From Planctomycetota bacterium (GTDB lineage Bacteria; Planctomycetota; Phycisphaerae; Sedimentisphaerales; Anaerobacaceae), in assembly GCA_014384025.1 (NCBI GenBank), contig JACNGQ010000101.1, forward strand, positions 1-51,798: a stretch of 51,798 nt of DNA, written 5' to 3'. The position numbers were made by a program, and so were the translations under genes. Of this stretch, positions 8,326 through 17,758 are shown piece by piece. Each line of letters opens with the position of its first letter. Within the stretch, counting starts at the first letter, position 1. The notes below the pieces were generated by a model, which ran no database searches, was not told where the DNA came from, and worked only from the letters and a program-made list of their open reading frames with translations.

Positions 8326-9702
8326 TCAGAACTGCAAGTAGATAAACGCCTTGTCACTTGTAGGAGCAAAGACCACCAGATATACAATCAACAAAAGAAC
8401 AATTCCTATGCGGACGGTTCTTAGCTCAAGGAGCCGCCTCACCCGGGATTCATAGGCAAACTGATAAAGCCACACAGCAAATATCAAAACCAGGGCAAGC
8501 AAGGGACAATAAGGATTTTCCAGTCCGGAACTGAATATTCTTACCAAAATCACCCATGCATCATTTATTGTATCAGCCTTGAAGAAAATCCACGCAAAAC
8601 TGACAAAGATAAAAACAAGCAGTTGTTTTACTATTTTCGGCATCCTATCTTTGTAGAATGCGGTTCTCTCCAGCTCACGAGTACAAGAATATCCGAGTGC
8701 ATGGACAGCACCCCAGATAATGAATGTCCAAGCAGCACCATGCCACAAACCTGAAATTACCAAAGTAAGAAACATATTTCTGTAGGTGTTAAACCTGCCC
8801 TTGCGGTTGCCTCCGAGAGGAATATAGACATAGTCCCTGAACCAGGAGGAAAGGCTGATGTGCCATCTTGACCAGAAGTCACCCAGGCCCGTTGCCAAAT
8901 ATGGATTATTGAAGTTCAGCATTAAGCGAAAGCCCATCATTCTCGCTATGCCCCGTGCCATATCCGTGTAGCCGCTGAAGTCGAAATATATCTGCCAGGA
9001 AAACAAAAAAGTGGCCAGAATCAATGCCGGTGCATGAAACTGCTCAGGAGCATCGTATACCTTGTCAACATACATAGCCAAATAGTCGGCCAAAGCAACT
9101 TTCTTGAAAAAACCGACGATAAAAAGGGAAATACCTTCTGTCACATCCTGTACGGACACCCTTGCCGGTTTATGCATTTGCGGGAGTAAATTCTTGGCTC
9201 TTTCAATCGGCCCGGCCAGTAATCGCGGGAAGAGTGAGACAAAGGCAGCATATTTTATCAGGCTCGTCTCTCTCTCAACGTTACCACGATAGTAATCAAT
9301 TGTGTAGCTCATTGACTGGAAGATATAGAACGATATGCCAACAGGTAAAAGTATGCCGGGAGAAGCAAGGGCATACGGAATTTTCAATGAAGACAAAAGA
9401 AGATTTAAGTTGTCGGTGATGAATCCGCCATATTTGAAAAATCCAAGCAGTCCGAGATTATTTATAACGCTGATGGAAAGCCACATTTTTCTGCGTGGGC
9501 TTTTTTCCATTTTCATCACGACGAAGAAGTCAATCAGTGTCGAATACGAGATAATAATGAGATACAGGGGATTGAAACAGGCATAAAAGAAGTATGATGA
9601 AGCCAAAAGCCATGGAAATCTTAGCCTGGTGTTCTTGAGAGCCAGATAGGCTGGATAGACAATAATGAAAAATAGTGCAAACGGCCAGGTATGAAATAAC
9701 AT
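8326..9702 (-). CDS. MBOAT family O-acyltransferase (AlgI/DltB-like)
   Basis: The 458-residue polytopic membrane protein carries the MBOAT hallmarks. These are ALADYLAMYVDKVYD, the FDFSGYTDMARGIARMMGF motif, WSRWHISLSSWFRDYVYIPLGGNRKG, and SGLWHGAAWTFIIWGAVH with the family's catalytic histidines at about residues 321 and 334. Family members transfer acyl groups from a cytoplasmic donor to a lumen-side acceptor. The length matches AlgI-type proteins. It sits between the SGNH gene (43 bases away) and the FGE-HDAC fusion (13 bases away), so all three are probably co-transcribed. Confidence 0.93.
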   Translation of the reverse strand: MLFHTWPFALFFIIVYPAYLALKNTRLRFPWLLASSYFFYACFNPLYLIIISYSTLIDFFVVMKMEKSPRRKMWLSISVINNLGLLGFFKYGGFITDNLNLLLSSLKIPYALASPGILLPVGISFYIFQSMSYTIDYYRGNVERETSLIKYAAFVSLFPRLLAGPIERAKNLLPQMHKPARVSVQDVTEGISLFIVGFFKKVALADYLAMYVDKVYDAPEQFHAPALILATFLFSWQIYFDFSGYTDMARGIARMMGFRLMLNFNNPYLATGLGDFWSRWHISLSSWFRDYVYIPLGGNRKGRFNTYRNMFLTLVISGLWHGAAWTFIIWGAVHALGYSCTRELERTAFYKDRMPKIVKQLLVFIFVSFAWIFFKADTINDAWVILVRIFSSGLENPYCPLLALVLIFAVWLYQFAYESRVRRLLELRTVRIGIVLLLIVYLVVFAPTSDKAFIYLQF

Positions 9703-9715
9703 TCCTTGTGTCCCT

Positions 9716-11578
9716 TTATCTCGTCAAGACCTGAATGTGAGCTTCTACAGAATCAGCCAATCCTTCCAGGCCATATCCCCCTTCAAGAACGGACACAAGC
9801 CGGCCTTCACAGCACTTTTCAGATATCTCTTTGACAATCTGTGTCAGTTGAGCAAATCCTTCCGCAGTGACCTTCATGCCTCCGAGCAGATCATCTTTAT
9901 GTGCATCAAATCCGGCAGATATGAGGACAAAGTCGGGAGAAAAGGCAAGGGCAGCAGGCTCGAGTTTCTCTTTGAAGGCTCTCAGATAATCAGAATCTCC
10001 GGAACCAATTGGCAAAGGAACGTTAATGTTATAATTCAAACCACGTCCATCACCCTTTTCTGCTTCGCTCCCGGTGCCCGGATAAAAGGGGTAACGGTGA
10101 GTACTGAAATACAGAACCGAAGGATCCTCGTAAAACGTCGCCTGAGTACCGTTGCCATGGTGGACATCCCAATCCACAATGAGTATATCCGAGAGGTTAT
10201 GTTTCTTTTGAATATATCGTGCACCTATGGCAACATTGTTAAAGATACAGAATCCCATTGCCTTATCCTTTAGTGCATGATGGCCCGGAGGACGAATCGC
10301 ACAAAAGGCATTTGTGGCTTTTTTTTCTATGACAGCATCAATAGCGGAAAGCACACCCCCTGCTGCTACCAGCGCTGCTTCATAGGATTTTGCTGATATC
10401 GGAACATCCATGGAATCAAGGTATCCTGCATTGTTCTCGCAACTTCTTTTAACACGCTGAATATATTCGGGAGAGTGAACCGTTGTAAGCCATTCGGAAG
10501 GGACCGGCTTCGGCGACAGTTTGAGCAATTTAGAATATAATCCACTTTCCTTCAATCTGGCGGTTATCGCGACCAATCTCTGAGGCGCTTCCGGATGGCC
10601 TGGTGTTGTTTTATGTTCGAGATATATGTCGTCATATACCAGTGCCGTCTTTGATGTTTCTCGAAGCTGCTTGTCTTTGGATTCCTGCAAAGCCGGGCCA
10701 CTCACCATATCCTTCTCAGTAGATATGTTATTAGATGCATTTCTTACACAGCGAAATCCTATGGCATCGCTGGCAAGACAGGTATCATCGATAGAAGGAT
10801 CGCTCGAACGATATGATGACCGGCAACTGTCGGCACTGGAGTTCCATGCTCCGCCTCTCAAGACCCTTTCCTTACCTTTAATTGGTCCCTTCGGATTCTT
10901 TTGGTCGCTGTTTTTGTAATAACTCTCGGAATAAAAATCATTGCACCATTCTGATACATTTCCATACATATCATAAAGCCCCCATGGATTGGGTTTCCTG
11001 TTTCCAACCGGATGTGTTTTTTCTGATGAGTTCTCAGCGAACCATGCATGGTCCTTTAAGTTCCGGACATCGTTGCCAAAGCTAAAATTTGTGGTGGTGC
11101 CGGCCCGGCAAGCATACTCCCATTCGGCCTCCGTGGGCAATCTGTATCCATTTGCCTGGAAATTACATTCCCAGGTCTCTTCATCGTAGCAAGGTTCGAG
11201 ACCCTCCGCGAGTGAACGCTCGTTGCAAAATCGAGTGGCATCGGTCCAGTTGATCTGTTCTAAAGGATTATTCGGATCTTTGAAATGAGAAGGATCAGAG
11301 ATTTGAAATTTCTTGAATTGCTCTTGAATTACCTCATATCTGTCCATCCAGAACGAGCTGATCCATACCTTATGCACCGGAGACTCATCCGGTGAATTGT
11401 TCGAACTGCCCATATCAAACCAGCCTTCAGGAATTTTTACCATCTCAATTCCTGTCTTCGTTGTTATAGCCTCCAGCGTACCGGCCTCATCCTCAACACG
11501 TCGACAACCTGAAACAATTGTCAATAGAATCAGCAGCCAAAAGGCTTTACTCATCAATTTTTTATACGGGATGGTCAT
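9716..11578 (-). CDS. Lipoprotein: FGE/SUMF1-like domain fused to HDAC-fold domain
   Basis: The 620-residue product begins with a lipoprotein signal; lipobox VSGC places the lipidated Cys at 25. Residues about 40-280 form a formylglycine-generating-enzyme-like (SUMF1) domain: EGWFDMGSS, YRLPTEAEWEYACRAGT, NPWGLYDMYGNVSEW, LRGGAWNSSADSC, IGFRCVR. In place of the two-Cys active site of true FGE only one Cys is seen, so sulfatase activation is doubtful. Residues about 305-620 are a full histone-deacetylase/acetylpolyamine-amidohydrolase domain: RPPGHHA (429-435), DWDVHHGNG (469-477) with zinc ligands, SAGFDAH (554-560), and EGGYG near 600 with the likely catalytic Tyr. Known bacterial HDAC-fold enzymes are generally cytoplasmic; here the signal predicts export. 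Next to MBOAT and SGNH genes, it may deacetylate envelope molecules (inference). The domains share one uninterrupted frame. Confidence 0.9.
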   Translation of the reverse strand: MTIPYKKLMSKAFWLLILLTIVSGCRRVEDEAGTLEAITTKTGIEMVKIPEGWFDMGSSNNSPDESPVHKVWISSFWMDRYEVIQEQFKKFQISDPSHFKDPNNPLEQINWTDATRFCNERSLAEGLEPCYDEETWECNFQANGYRLPTEAEWEYACRAGTTTNFSFGNDVRNLKDHAWFAENSSEKTHPVGNRKPNPWGLYDMYGNVSEWCNDFYSESYYKNSDQKNPKGPIKGKERVLRGGAWNSSADSCRSSYRSSDPSIDDTCLASDAIGFRCVRNASNNISTEKDMVSGPALQESKDKQLRETSKTALVYDDIYLEHKTTPGHPEAPQRLVAITARLKESGLYSKLLKLSPKPVPSEWLTTVHSPEYIQRVKRSCENNAGYLDSMDVPISAKSYEAALVAAGGVLSAIDAVIEKKATNAFCAIRPPGHHALKDKAMGFCIFNNVAIGARYIQKKHNLSDILIVDWDVHHGNGTQATFYEDPSVLYFSTHRYPFYPGTGSEAEKGDGRGLNYNINVPLPIGSGDSDYLRAFKEKLEPAALAFSPDFVLISAGFDAHKDDLLGGMKVTAEGFAQLTQIVKEISEKCCEGRLVSVLEGGYGLEGLADSVEAHIQVLTR

Positions 11579-11635
11579 TAACTATCTTCCTTTTTTTCAG
11601 CTTTTTTTAAGTGCCGGCAAAACGAAACTTTGGTC

Positions 11636-12673
11636 TCAACGTGTTGTTGTAATCGGCACCCAATCAGGTTCTTTGTTGTGATTGCCGTCTCCGGTGATTT
11701 CCACCCACTTGCCTGTCATATCACTGATACAGATATTCCAGCCTGGCGCTTTGCCGCCTACCATTTCAGTTGCCTTTGGGCCGTGACTGAAAGCAATGTA
11801 CTTGCCATCCGGTGAGAAATCAGTGTGATACACTTCATATTCTTCTCGACACTTTATAACACGGCGAACATCAGTCACCTGAGGTGCAGAGGATGCAAGA
11901 TCGATATCAGCCATGCCTAAATCCCAATCAGTCAATCCCCAAGTTATCTTTTTACAATCAAAGCTAAAATCAGGCCTGCAACCCGTGACACCAAACCTGG
12001 TTAAATCATAAATATTGGTACCATTAGCTTCAATTACCAAGTTGGCATGTTTGAAACCCATGCCTCCGTGCACTGTAGCAACAAACCAATTACCGTCCGG
12101 CGACCAGCAAATATTATAAAGATGATACAGGTTTTTGTTTTGATGCTCTCTGTGTTGCTGCGTATCTATATCATAAAAGAAAATCCCCGTAGTGGCATAA
12201 TCTTTAATGGTATAAGGGGCAAATTCCCCCTTTAGATAAGCGATAGTTTTGCTATCAGGACTCCAACATGGCTGCCGGGCATTATCAGCAACTTTGACCC
12301 GTCCGGTCCCATCTATGTTGATATAATAGACATTTCGAACCTTCTCTTTTCCGGCCATTTCATCTGCAACGAAACATATCCTGGTGCCATCGTTAGAAGC
12401 GTGAGGATATAACTCATCCACATCAGGAGTCCGGGTTAGATTAACAGGATTGGAGCCATCCGCATTTATCAGGTATAGTTCCCAATTTTCCCTGCCATTG
12501 GTCTTACGATAAGTTTCATATACAATCCTGAAAGGGATTTCTTTGAGATTTAATTCAGATTTTGGATAAGGTGTTTGCCTAAGCTTAGAATCATCTGGCA
12601 ACCTTGGGGCGCAAAGAGCTTCATTAGCCACAAACAAACTCAAAGCAAGAGCAAAAAAAGCATATCGTCTCAT
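11636..12673 (-). CDS. Exported TolB-like beta-propeller protein (copy 2)
   Basis: I take ATG 12673 as start, preceded by AAAGGAG, which gives 345 residues beginning MRRYAFFALALSLFVANEALC, a signal peptide. A longer upstream start at 12721 would run into the neighbouring gene. The rest is a PD40/WD40-type propeller with repeated segments such as YPHASNDGTRICFVADE, QPCWSPDSKTIAYL, ICWSPDGNWFVATV and DFSPDGKYIAFSHG. Such propellers bind proteins or ligands in the periplasm; no catalytic site is visible. It is a clear paralog of the gene 14 bases upstream, and both end in HNKEPDWVPI. Function is unknown. Confidence 0.85.
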   Translation of the reverse strand: MRRYAFFALALSLFVANEALCAPRLPDDSKLRQTPYPKSELNLKEIPFRIVYETYRKTNGRENWELYLINADGSNPVNLTRTPDVDELYPHASNDGTRICFVADEMAGKEKVRNVYYINIDGTGRVKVADNARQPCWSPDSKTIAYLKGEFAPYTIKDYATTGIFFYDIDTQQHREHQNKNLYHLYNICWSPDGNWFVATVHGGMGFKHANLVIEANGTNIYDLTRFGVTGCRPDFSFDCKKITWGLTDWDLGMADIDLASSAPQVTDVRRVIKCREEYEVYHTDFSPDGKYIAFSHGPKATEMVGGKAPGWNICISDMTGKWVEITGDGNHNKEPDWVPITTTR

Positions 12674-12687
12674 TGTAATTTTCTCCT

Positions 12688-13737
12688 TTACTCGGTGGTC
12701 TTTTGTGAAATCGGCACCCAATCGGGTTCCTTGTTATGCTTGCCGTCGGTAGTAATTTTTACCCAATTTCCGGACATATCACTCACACAGATATCCCAAC
12801 CTCTCGCTTTACCACCAACCTGCTGGGCTCCGTTGAAAGGGCCATAACTAAAAGCAAGGTACTGCCCATCCGGTGAAAAATCGACATGATAAACTTTGGA
12901 CTGCCGGAGGCATTCGAGAATCTGGTGTATATTAGTCACTTTGGGTGTAGGGCCCGTCAGGTCGATATCACCCACTTTTAGATTCCAGTCAGTCTCCCCC
13001 CACACCAATTTGTTACCTTCAAGATTAAAATCAGGCCGGCACCCTTTAACCCCCCACCAACCCAGGTCGAACACTTTCGTTCCATCGGTCTCAAAAGCCA
13101 GGATAGCATCGCTGTAGCCCATGCCTCCCTGCACAGCAGCAGCAAACCAATTTTCATTGGGCGACCAACACAGAGCATAAATGTGTTGTAAACTTTTATT
13201 TGGATGTGGTGTATGTAAACCGGTCTCAAGATCGTAAATTATAAGCCCCGAGGTTGCATACGGCCTTTCATTGTATCGTTCAAATTCTCCCGGTAGATAA
13301 GCTATTTTTTTGCCGTCAAAACTCCAGCACGGCTGCCGGGCGTTTGAGGCAACCTTGAAACGTTCGGTTCCATCAATCTTCATATAATAGACACTTCGAA
13401 CTTTTCTTCTGCCAACCCCTTCATCAGTAACGAAACATATCTTTGTACCATCGGGAGAAACATGTGGATACATCTCATCCACATCAGGAGTGGTGGTAAG
13501 ATTGGTCGGATTGGAACCATCGGCATTTATCATGTACAATTCCCAGTTTTGCCGGCCTTCGGTTTCCCGGTAGGTCTCATGTACAATCTTAAAGGGGACG
13601 TCCTTCAGGCTCAGCTCGGCACGCGAAGATGTAACACTTCTCGGCCTGAGCCTGTTTCGTGCTTGTGAACCACTTACAACATTATTTGTTACAGTTAGAG
13701 TGAGTATTATCGATATATAAATGCCTAAACTTTTCAT
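12688..13737 (-). CDS. Exported TolB-like beta-propeller protein (copy 1)
   Basis: With ATG 13737 as start (a TTG two codons earlier is an alternative) the product is 349 residues, with a signal peptide (GIYISIILTLTVTNNVVSG). Propeller blades contain YPHVSPDGTKICFVTDE, QPCWSFDGKKIAYL, LCWSPNENWFAAAV and VDFSPDGQYLAFSYG. It aligns over its whole length with the next gene downstream, with many identical stretches (WELYMINADGSNP versus WELYLINADGSNP). This is therefore a tandem gene duplication followed by divergence. No catalytic residues are recognised. Confidence 0.85.
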   Translation of the reverse strand: MKSLGIYISIILTLTVTNNVVSGSQARNRLRPRSVTSSRAELSLKDVPFKIVHETYRETEGRQNWELYMINADGSNPTNLTTTPDVDEMYPHVSPDGTKICFVTDEGVGRRKVRSVYYMKIDGTERFKVASNARQPCWSFDGKKIAYLPGEFERYNERPYATSGLIIYDLETGLHTPHPNKSLQHIYALCWSPNENWFAAAVQGGMGYSDAILAFETDGTKVFDLGWWGVKGCRPDFNLEGNKLVWGETDWNLKVGDIDLTGPTPKVTNIHQILECLRQSKVYHVDFSPDGQYLAFSYGPFNGAQQVGGKARGWDICVSDMSGNWVKITTDGKHNKEPDWVPISQKTTE

Positions 13738-13819
13738 TGACAACCCTGTTCTTAATTTTTGCCATTATCACCCATTATAGTCTTGAAATAAGCTCACATA
13801 TGATTTTCGGCAGGAACAG

Positions 13820-15403
13820 CTATCCCTCGGGCAGTTCCAAAATTCGAAAATCATCAAATCGAATCCAGTGCTCGGCATTGGCAGGACCGTTGTAGCATTG
13901 TATGCTGACCTTGTCATCACCCGGTGCAGGCAGTTTACCATCAGCCGCCGTTTGAAACTCACCCTCGGCATCCGGACGGAACTGGGCAATGAAATTATTA
14001 TTCGCTACAATCAGCCGAAGCTGGACAGTCTTGCTTGAAACAGGCTTTCTCCCCGGAATAATCATCAGTTTTCCATCAACCAACTCCTTAACAAGCTTAA
14101 ATACGGGTTTACCGTTATTATACCAGGTTATTCCAGCCTGCTCATACTGTTGGGTAGGTTTGGTTGTATTAGTGACTGTTACATCAAAGGCATATTTACC
14201 CCGGCTGCGATCCGGCGCTTGACGAACCAAAGCATTTTTGACGTTATGTGCCACGCCCGGTTCAACACGAATTTCCAAGGCACCCTGTCTCATACGCCAG
14301 GCTTGAGGATTCTCCCTCAGCCATTTCCATCCGCCAGCTAACGTGCCTTCAAATTGTTCCTCAAAGATAACTGTCTGGCGATTATCCTCGTCTTTGATAA
14401 TCGGCGTGAGAACAATATTTCGATAATTAATGGCTGTGTGATCACCTTGTAGATAGATAGGACCAGGTTTGAATTCATCCGACCACATCGCGCCACCGGT
14501 ACAACCAAGAAGCGGTTCATTGTCAATAATCACTTTATCATTTAATTCCACTGTTACGTGGCGATCCAAAAGAGTGATATTCATAGTTTGCCATTGCCCC
14601 GCCGGCTTCTCAGCATTCACAACAGGTTTAATTCGGCTGTAAACTCCTCCCATATTATGTGAATCGAGCTGCCTACCATACGAATCGCTGACCTGAATTT
14701 CATAGATACCTCGCAAATAAATCCCGCTGTTCTCTCCCTTTGAAACGTTCACTTCTAACTTCAAGTTGAAGTCCTCGAATTCGGCTACTGTGCGAAGATT
14801 GCCATAGGAAATATGACGTTTTCCCTTTTGCTGAACAGGATTATTAACAAGAATACCATCTTCAACCGACCAGCCGTTGGTCTGCCCCGGATTAGTCAAC
14901 TTCCATCCATCGAGATTGTTTCCATTGAACAGCACTATTGGCTTGCCGTATTTAACTTCGGACATATCCGGCTTCGGAGGCAGTGGAGGAATCCGCTTGC
15001 CTGTGAATTCATTCCGATCAACACCTTTTCCATTCGAGCGAGGCCGGGTTTGTATTAAACGCAGTGTATCATCCGAGACTCTTGCAATAATCGTCTCTGT
15101 CCACAATGTCTGAATCACCTTGCCATTTTCGTCTTTGCGTTTAATCTTATTATCACGCTCAAGCTTTAGGGCGTCACCATCCATTTTGGTTCGGGTGACA
15201 GGAACTACACTTCCCCCACCCCACAGAATGCTTGCCTTCAAATCCCCGTCCATTTGTTCAACACCCAGCCAGCCGGCACCTCCACCGGGAATGGTCAATG
15301 CCCAGCGTCCAATAAAGGGATTGGCTGATTCAGCGGCACAAACCGTTACACAAGTGAAACATAAGGCTAAGAATACTGAGGTACAACGAATGTTTTTATT
15401 CAT
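13820..15403 (-). CDS. Secreted DUF1080 plus DUF1349-like protein
   Basis: The 527-residue product has a signal peptide (TSVFLALCFTCVTVCAA). Residues about 25-130 form a small beta-rich domain (NPFIGRWALTIPGGGAGW). Residues about 150-335 match DUF1080, also described as a 3-keto-disaccharide hydrolase fold: PIVLFNGNNLDGWK, NLKLEVNVSKGENSGIYLRG, PAGQWQTMNITLL, GPIYLQGDH. The last 180 residues resemble a DUF1349-type concanavalin-like sandwich (QYEQAGITWY, FRPDAEGEFQ, FDDFRILELP). The likely role is binding or hydrolysis of oxidised carbohydrates outside the cytoplasm. It heads the long minus-strand block and has its own upstream intergenic region. Confidence 0.85.
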   Translation of the reverse strand: MNKNIRCTSVFLALCFTCVTVCAAESANPFIGRWALTIPGGGAGWLGVEQMDGDLKASILWGGGSVVPVTRTKMDGDALKLERDNKIKRKDENGKVIQTLWTETIIARVSDDTLRLIQTRPRSNGKGVDRNEFTGKRIPPLPPKPDMSEVKYGKPIVLFNGNNLDGWKLTNPGQTNGWSVEDGILVNNPVQQKGKRHISYGNLRTVAEFEDFNLKLEVNVSKGENSGIYLRGIYEIQVSDSYGRQLDSHNMGGVYSRIKPVVNAEKPAGQWQTMNITLLDRHVTVELNDKVIIDNEPLLGCTGGAMWSDEFKPGPIYLQGDHTAINYRNIVLTPIIKDEDNRQTVIFEEQFEGTLAGGWKWLRENPQAWRMRQGALEIRVEPGVAHNVKNALVRQAPDRSRGKYAFDVTVTNTTKPTQQYEQAGITWYNNGKPVFKLVKELVDGKLMIIPGRKPVSSKTVQLRLIVANNNFIAQFRPDAEGEFQTAADGKLPAPGDDKVSIQCYNGPANAEHWIRFDDFRILELPEG

Positions 15404-15697
15404 AAGAGGTTACCTTTCAAAATATTTGAAAATTAACAAAATTAACACACATATCTTATGCCTTAATGGATAAATTGTCAATTGGATTTACAATTTATAC
15501 CTATCGGGTTACGCCACCTTAATATCACTCATTATCATCATTTTCTGTTCGAACTTGAAAGAGTTGCTGTTTGGTTGTATATTTATACAGGCGGGGAAAC
15601 AGGAGGCCGTGGTAGGTATTATTAAACAGTGTATGTATTAGGGCGCACTGACTTGGACAATAGAAACTGTGAAAAATGAACCGGAGAACCATTAGCC

Positions 15698-17758
15698 ATG
15701 GATCAAATAAAACCACATAACTCATACCATATCGACAGACGCCGATTCATGGTATCTTTAGGGGCAGGGGCTATCGGAGCGGCTACAGTTTATGCTACTG
15801 GAGGAACGAACAGACCAAGCAAAAAGGGGAAACTTCAAAAGATATCCACCGGTTGGCTGAATCCACCATCGGAATTTTCTCTTTGTCCGTTTTGGTTTTG
15901 GAACGATGAACTCTCGGAGCAAGAGATTATTCGCCAAATCGAAGATTTCCGGGCACATGGTGTCTATGGATTTCTGATTCATCCAAGGGCAGGGCTGCCC
16001 AAAAGCATCGACTGGATGAGCAAGAACATGATTAAATTCATGCGCATTGCTATTGAAGAGGCGGCCAAACACGGCATGTGGGTAATGCTATACGATGAAG
16101 GTATGTACCCGAGCGGCTCATCGAGCGGACAGGTTGTTAAAGAGAACGCCGCCTTTCGGACACGTGGTCTGTTTGCTATTGATCTTGATGAGACGGAGCC
16201 AGGCACGGAGAAATACGATATTCATATTGGGGCAAACGGTGAACCTGAACCGTCTCAGGGCCAAAATCTCGTGGCTATTATTAAACGCAGACGAAACGGA
16301 CATCGAATAGCAATCGTTGATAGATCTATCAGGGATGAGTATTCTATAATTCGGGGATTACACTTTCTTGATGATGATCCGCCCAGACGAGCTAACCATA
16401 AAGAAGTTCCAGAGAACTCGCCGCCCGCCGCGGACATTCTTAATCCCGAGGCTGTAGCTTGTTTTATTCGCATGGTATATCAGCGTTACTACGATGAGTT
16501 CAAAGAACATTTCGGAAAAACAATTCATGCCGTATTTACAGATGAACCTTCTTTCCTGGCCAAACGTTCCGAAAAAGGCGCTGTAGCCGGCACAACGGGC
16601 ATACTCGAACACGTAAATCGATTTCTTGGCTATGACTTCACACCCTACCTTCCTGCCCTTTGGTACAAGGATGAACCGGATGCCGAACAGTATCGCCGTG
16701 ACTACTTTCGAGCCCTGCAAGCAAGGCTTGAAGAGACGTTTTACAAACAAATTTCTCGGTGGTGTGATTCTCACGGAATCGCACTGACCGGTCACCCGGC
16801 CGCTCCTGACGACATCGGGCATCTGAGGCATTTTCACATACCGGGGCAGGACATTGTCTGGCGTTATATCGAACCGAATAAAGCCAATGCTTTAGAGGGT
16901 TCCCAATCAACTCAGGGTAAGTGCGCCTCTTCAGCAATGATCCATCTCGGCCGAAGACGCAACTTGAACGAATACTGCGGAGCGTACGGACACAATTTTA
17001 CTTTCGATGAAATGAAATGGCTGACCAACTGGCTAATTGCCCGCGGCTGTAACATGCTGGTTCCACATGCCTTCTACTACTCAGTTAGAGGTCCTCGCAT
17101 CGATGAGCGTCCGCCCGATGTCGGCCCCAACAGTCCCTGGTGGAAACAATATAAGCCCTTTGCTGATGCGAGCCGGCGTTTGTGCTGGCTGAACACTGAC
17201 AGCAAACATGTCTGCTCGCTTGCGATACTCGGTCTTAATGACCACTTACCATGGCAAGCCGCCAAAGTCTGCTTCCAAAACCAGCTCGACTTCAATTACC
17301 TTGAAGCCAGACACCTTTGGGAAGATGCGCAAGTGAGACCAGATGGTATCCATATCGCAGATATGTACTATAAGGTGCTAATTGTTGAATTTGATCCACC
17401 ACCAGAAGCAAAAGAGGCGTTGCAAACATTAGAGCAGGCCGGTCGCCTTATTCGTTGGGAAAAAGCTGATAACAAAACTTTGCTACTGGCGAAAATCAAC
17501 AGCCAGATACCTCAAGACATCAGTTTTTCACCTGTTGAGCCAGACCTTAGAGTCCGTCACGTTATAAAAGACAGAATACACTACTACATAATCTTCAACG
17601 AAGGCCAAGAGCACGTCGCATTCAAGTTGACCGCTTCGACTCAAGGACGGCGATATTTACTTGATCCTCAAACCGGTCAACAGAATGCAATCGATGCTGA
17701 TATGTTACTACAAATGCGGCCTCATGAGCTTAAGGTATTAAGTATTGTGAGTTCGTAG
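15698..17758 (+). CDS. Tat-exported glycoside hydrolase, GH106-like
   Basis: The 686-residue product has a twin-arginine signal (RRRFMVSLGAGAIGAATVYA, from residue 14). The barrel starts with LCPFWFWNDELSEQEIIRQI and continues with GVYGFLIHPRAG, GMWVMLYDEGMYPSGSSSGQ and HAVFTDEPSF. The Asp282-Glu283 pair in the last motif is in the position expected for a catalytic acid. This pattern is shared by the alpha-L-rhamnosidase GH106-like superfamily. At 686 residues it is shorter than classical multi-domain GH106 enzymes. A short C-terminal beta domain (about 600-686) ends the protein. It is divergent from the DUF1080 gene, sharing a 294-base upstream region. Substrate is unknown; rhamnose-containing glycans are possible. 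Confidence 0.75.
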   Translation: MDQIKPHNSYHIDRRRFMVSLGAGAIGAATVYATGGTNRPSKKGKLQKISTGWLNPPSEFSLCPFWFWNDELSEQEIIRQIEDFRAHGVYGFLIHPRAGLPKSIDWMSKNMIKFMRIAIEEAAKHGMWVMLYDEGMYPSGSSSGQVVKENAAFRTRGLFAIDLDETEPGTEKYDIHIGANGEPEPSQGQNLVAIIKRRRNGHRIAIVDRSIRDEYSIIRGLHFLDDDPPRRANHKEVPENSPPAADILNPEAVACFIRMVYQRYYDEFKEHFGKTIHAVFTDEPSFLAKRSEKGAVAGTTGILEHVNRFLGYDFTPYLPALWYKDEPDAEQYRRDYFRALQARLEETFYKQISRWCDSHGIALTGHPAAPDDIGHLRHFHIPGQDIVWRYIEPNKANALEGSQSTQGKCASSAMIHLGRRRNLNEYCGAYGHNFTFDEMKWLTNWLIARGCNMLVPHAFYYSVRGPRIDERPPDVGPNSPWWKQYKPFADASRRLCWLNTDSKHVCSLAILGLNDHLPWQAAKVCFQNQLDFNYLEARHLWEDAQVRPDGIHIADMYYKVLIVEFDPPPEAKEALQTLEQAGRLIRWEKADNKTLLLAKINSQIPQDISFSPVEPDLRVRHVIKDRIHYYIIFNEGQEHVAFKLTASTQGRRYLLDPQTGQQNAIDADMLLQMRPHELKVLSIVSS

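Noticed and set aside
9716-11578. FGE domain as a true sulfatase-activating enzyme
   Set aside because: The Cys pair of catalytic FGE is not seen (GGAWNSSADSC has only one Cys), and no sulfatase gene occurs in the window.
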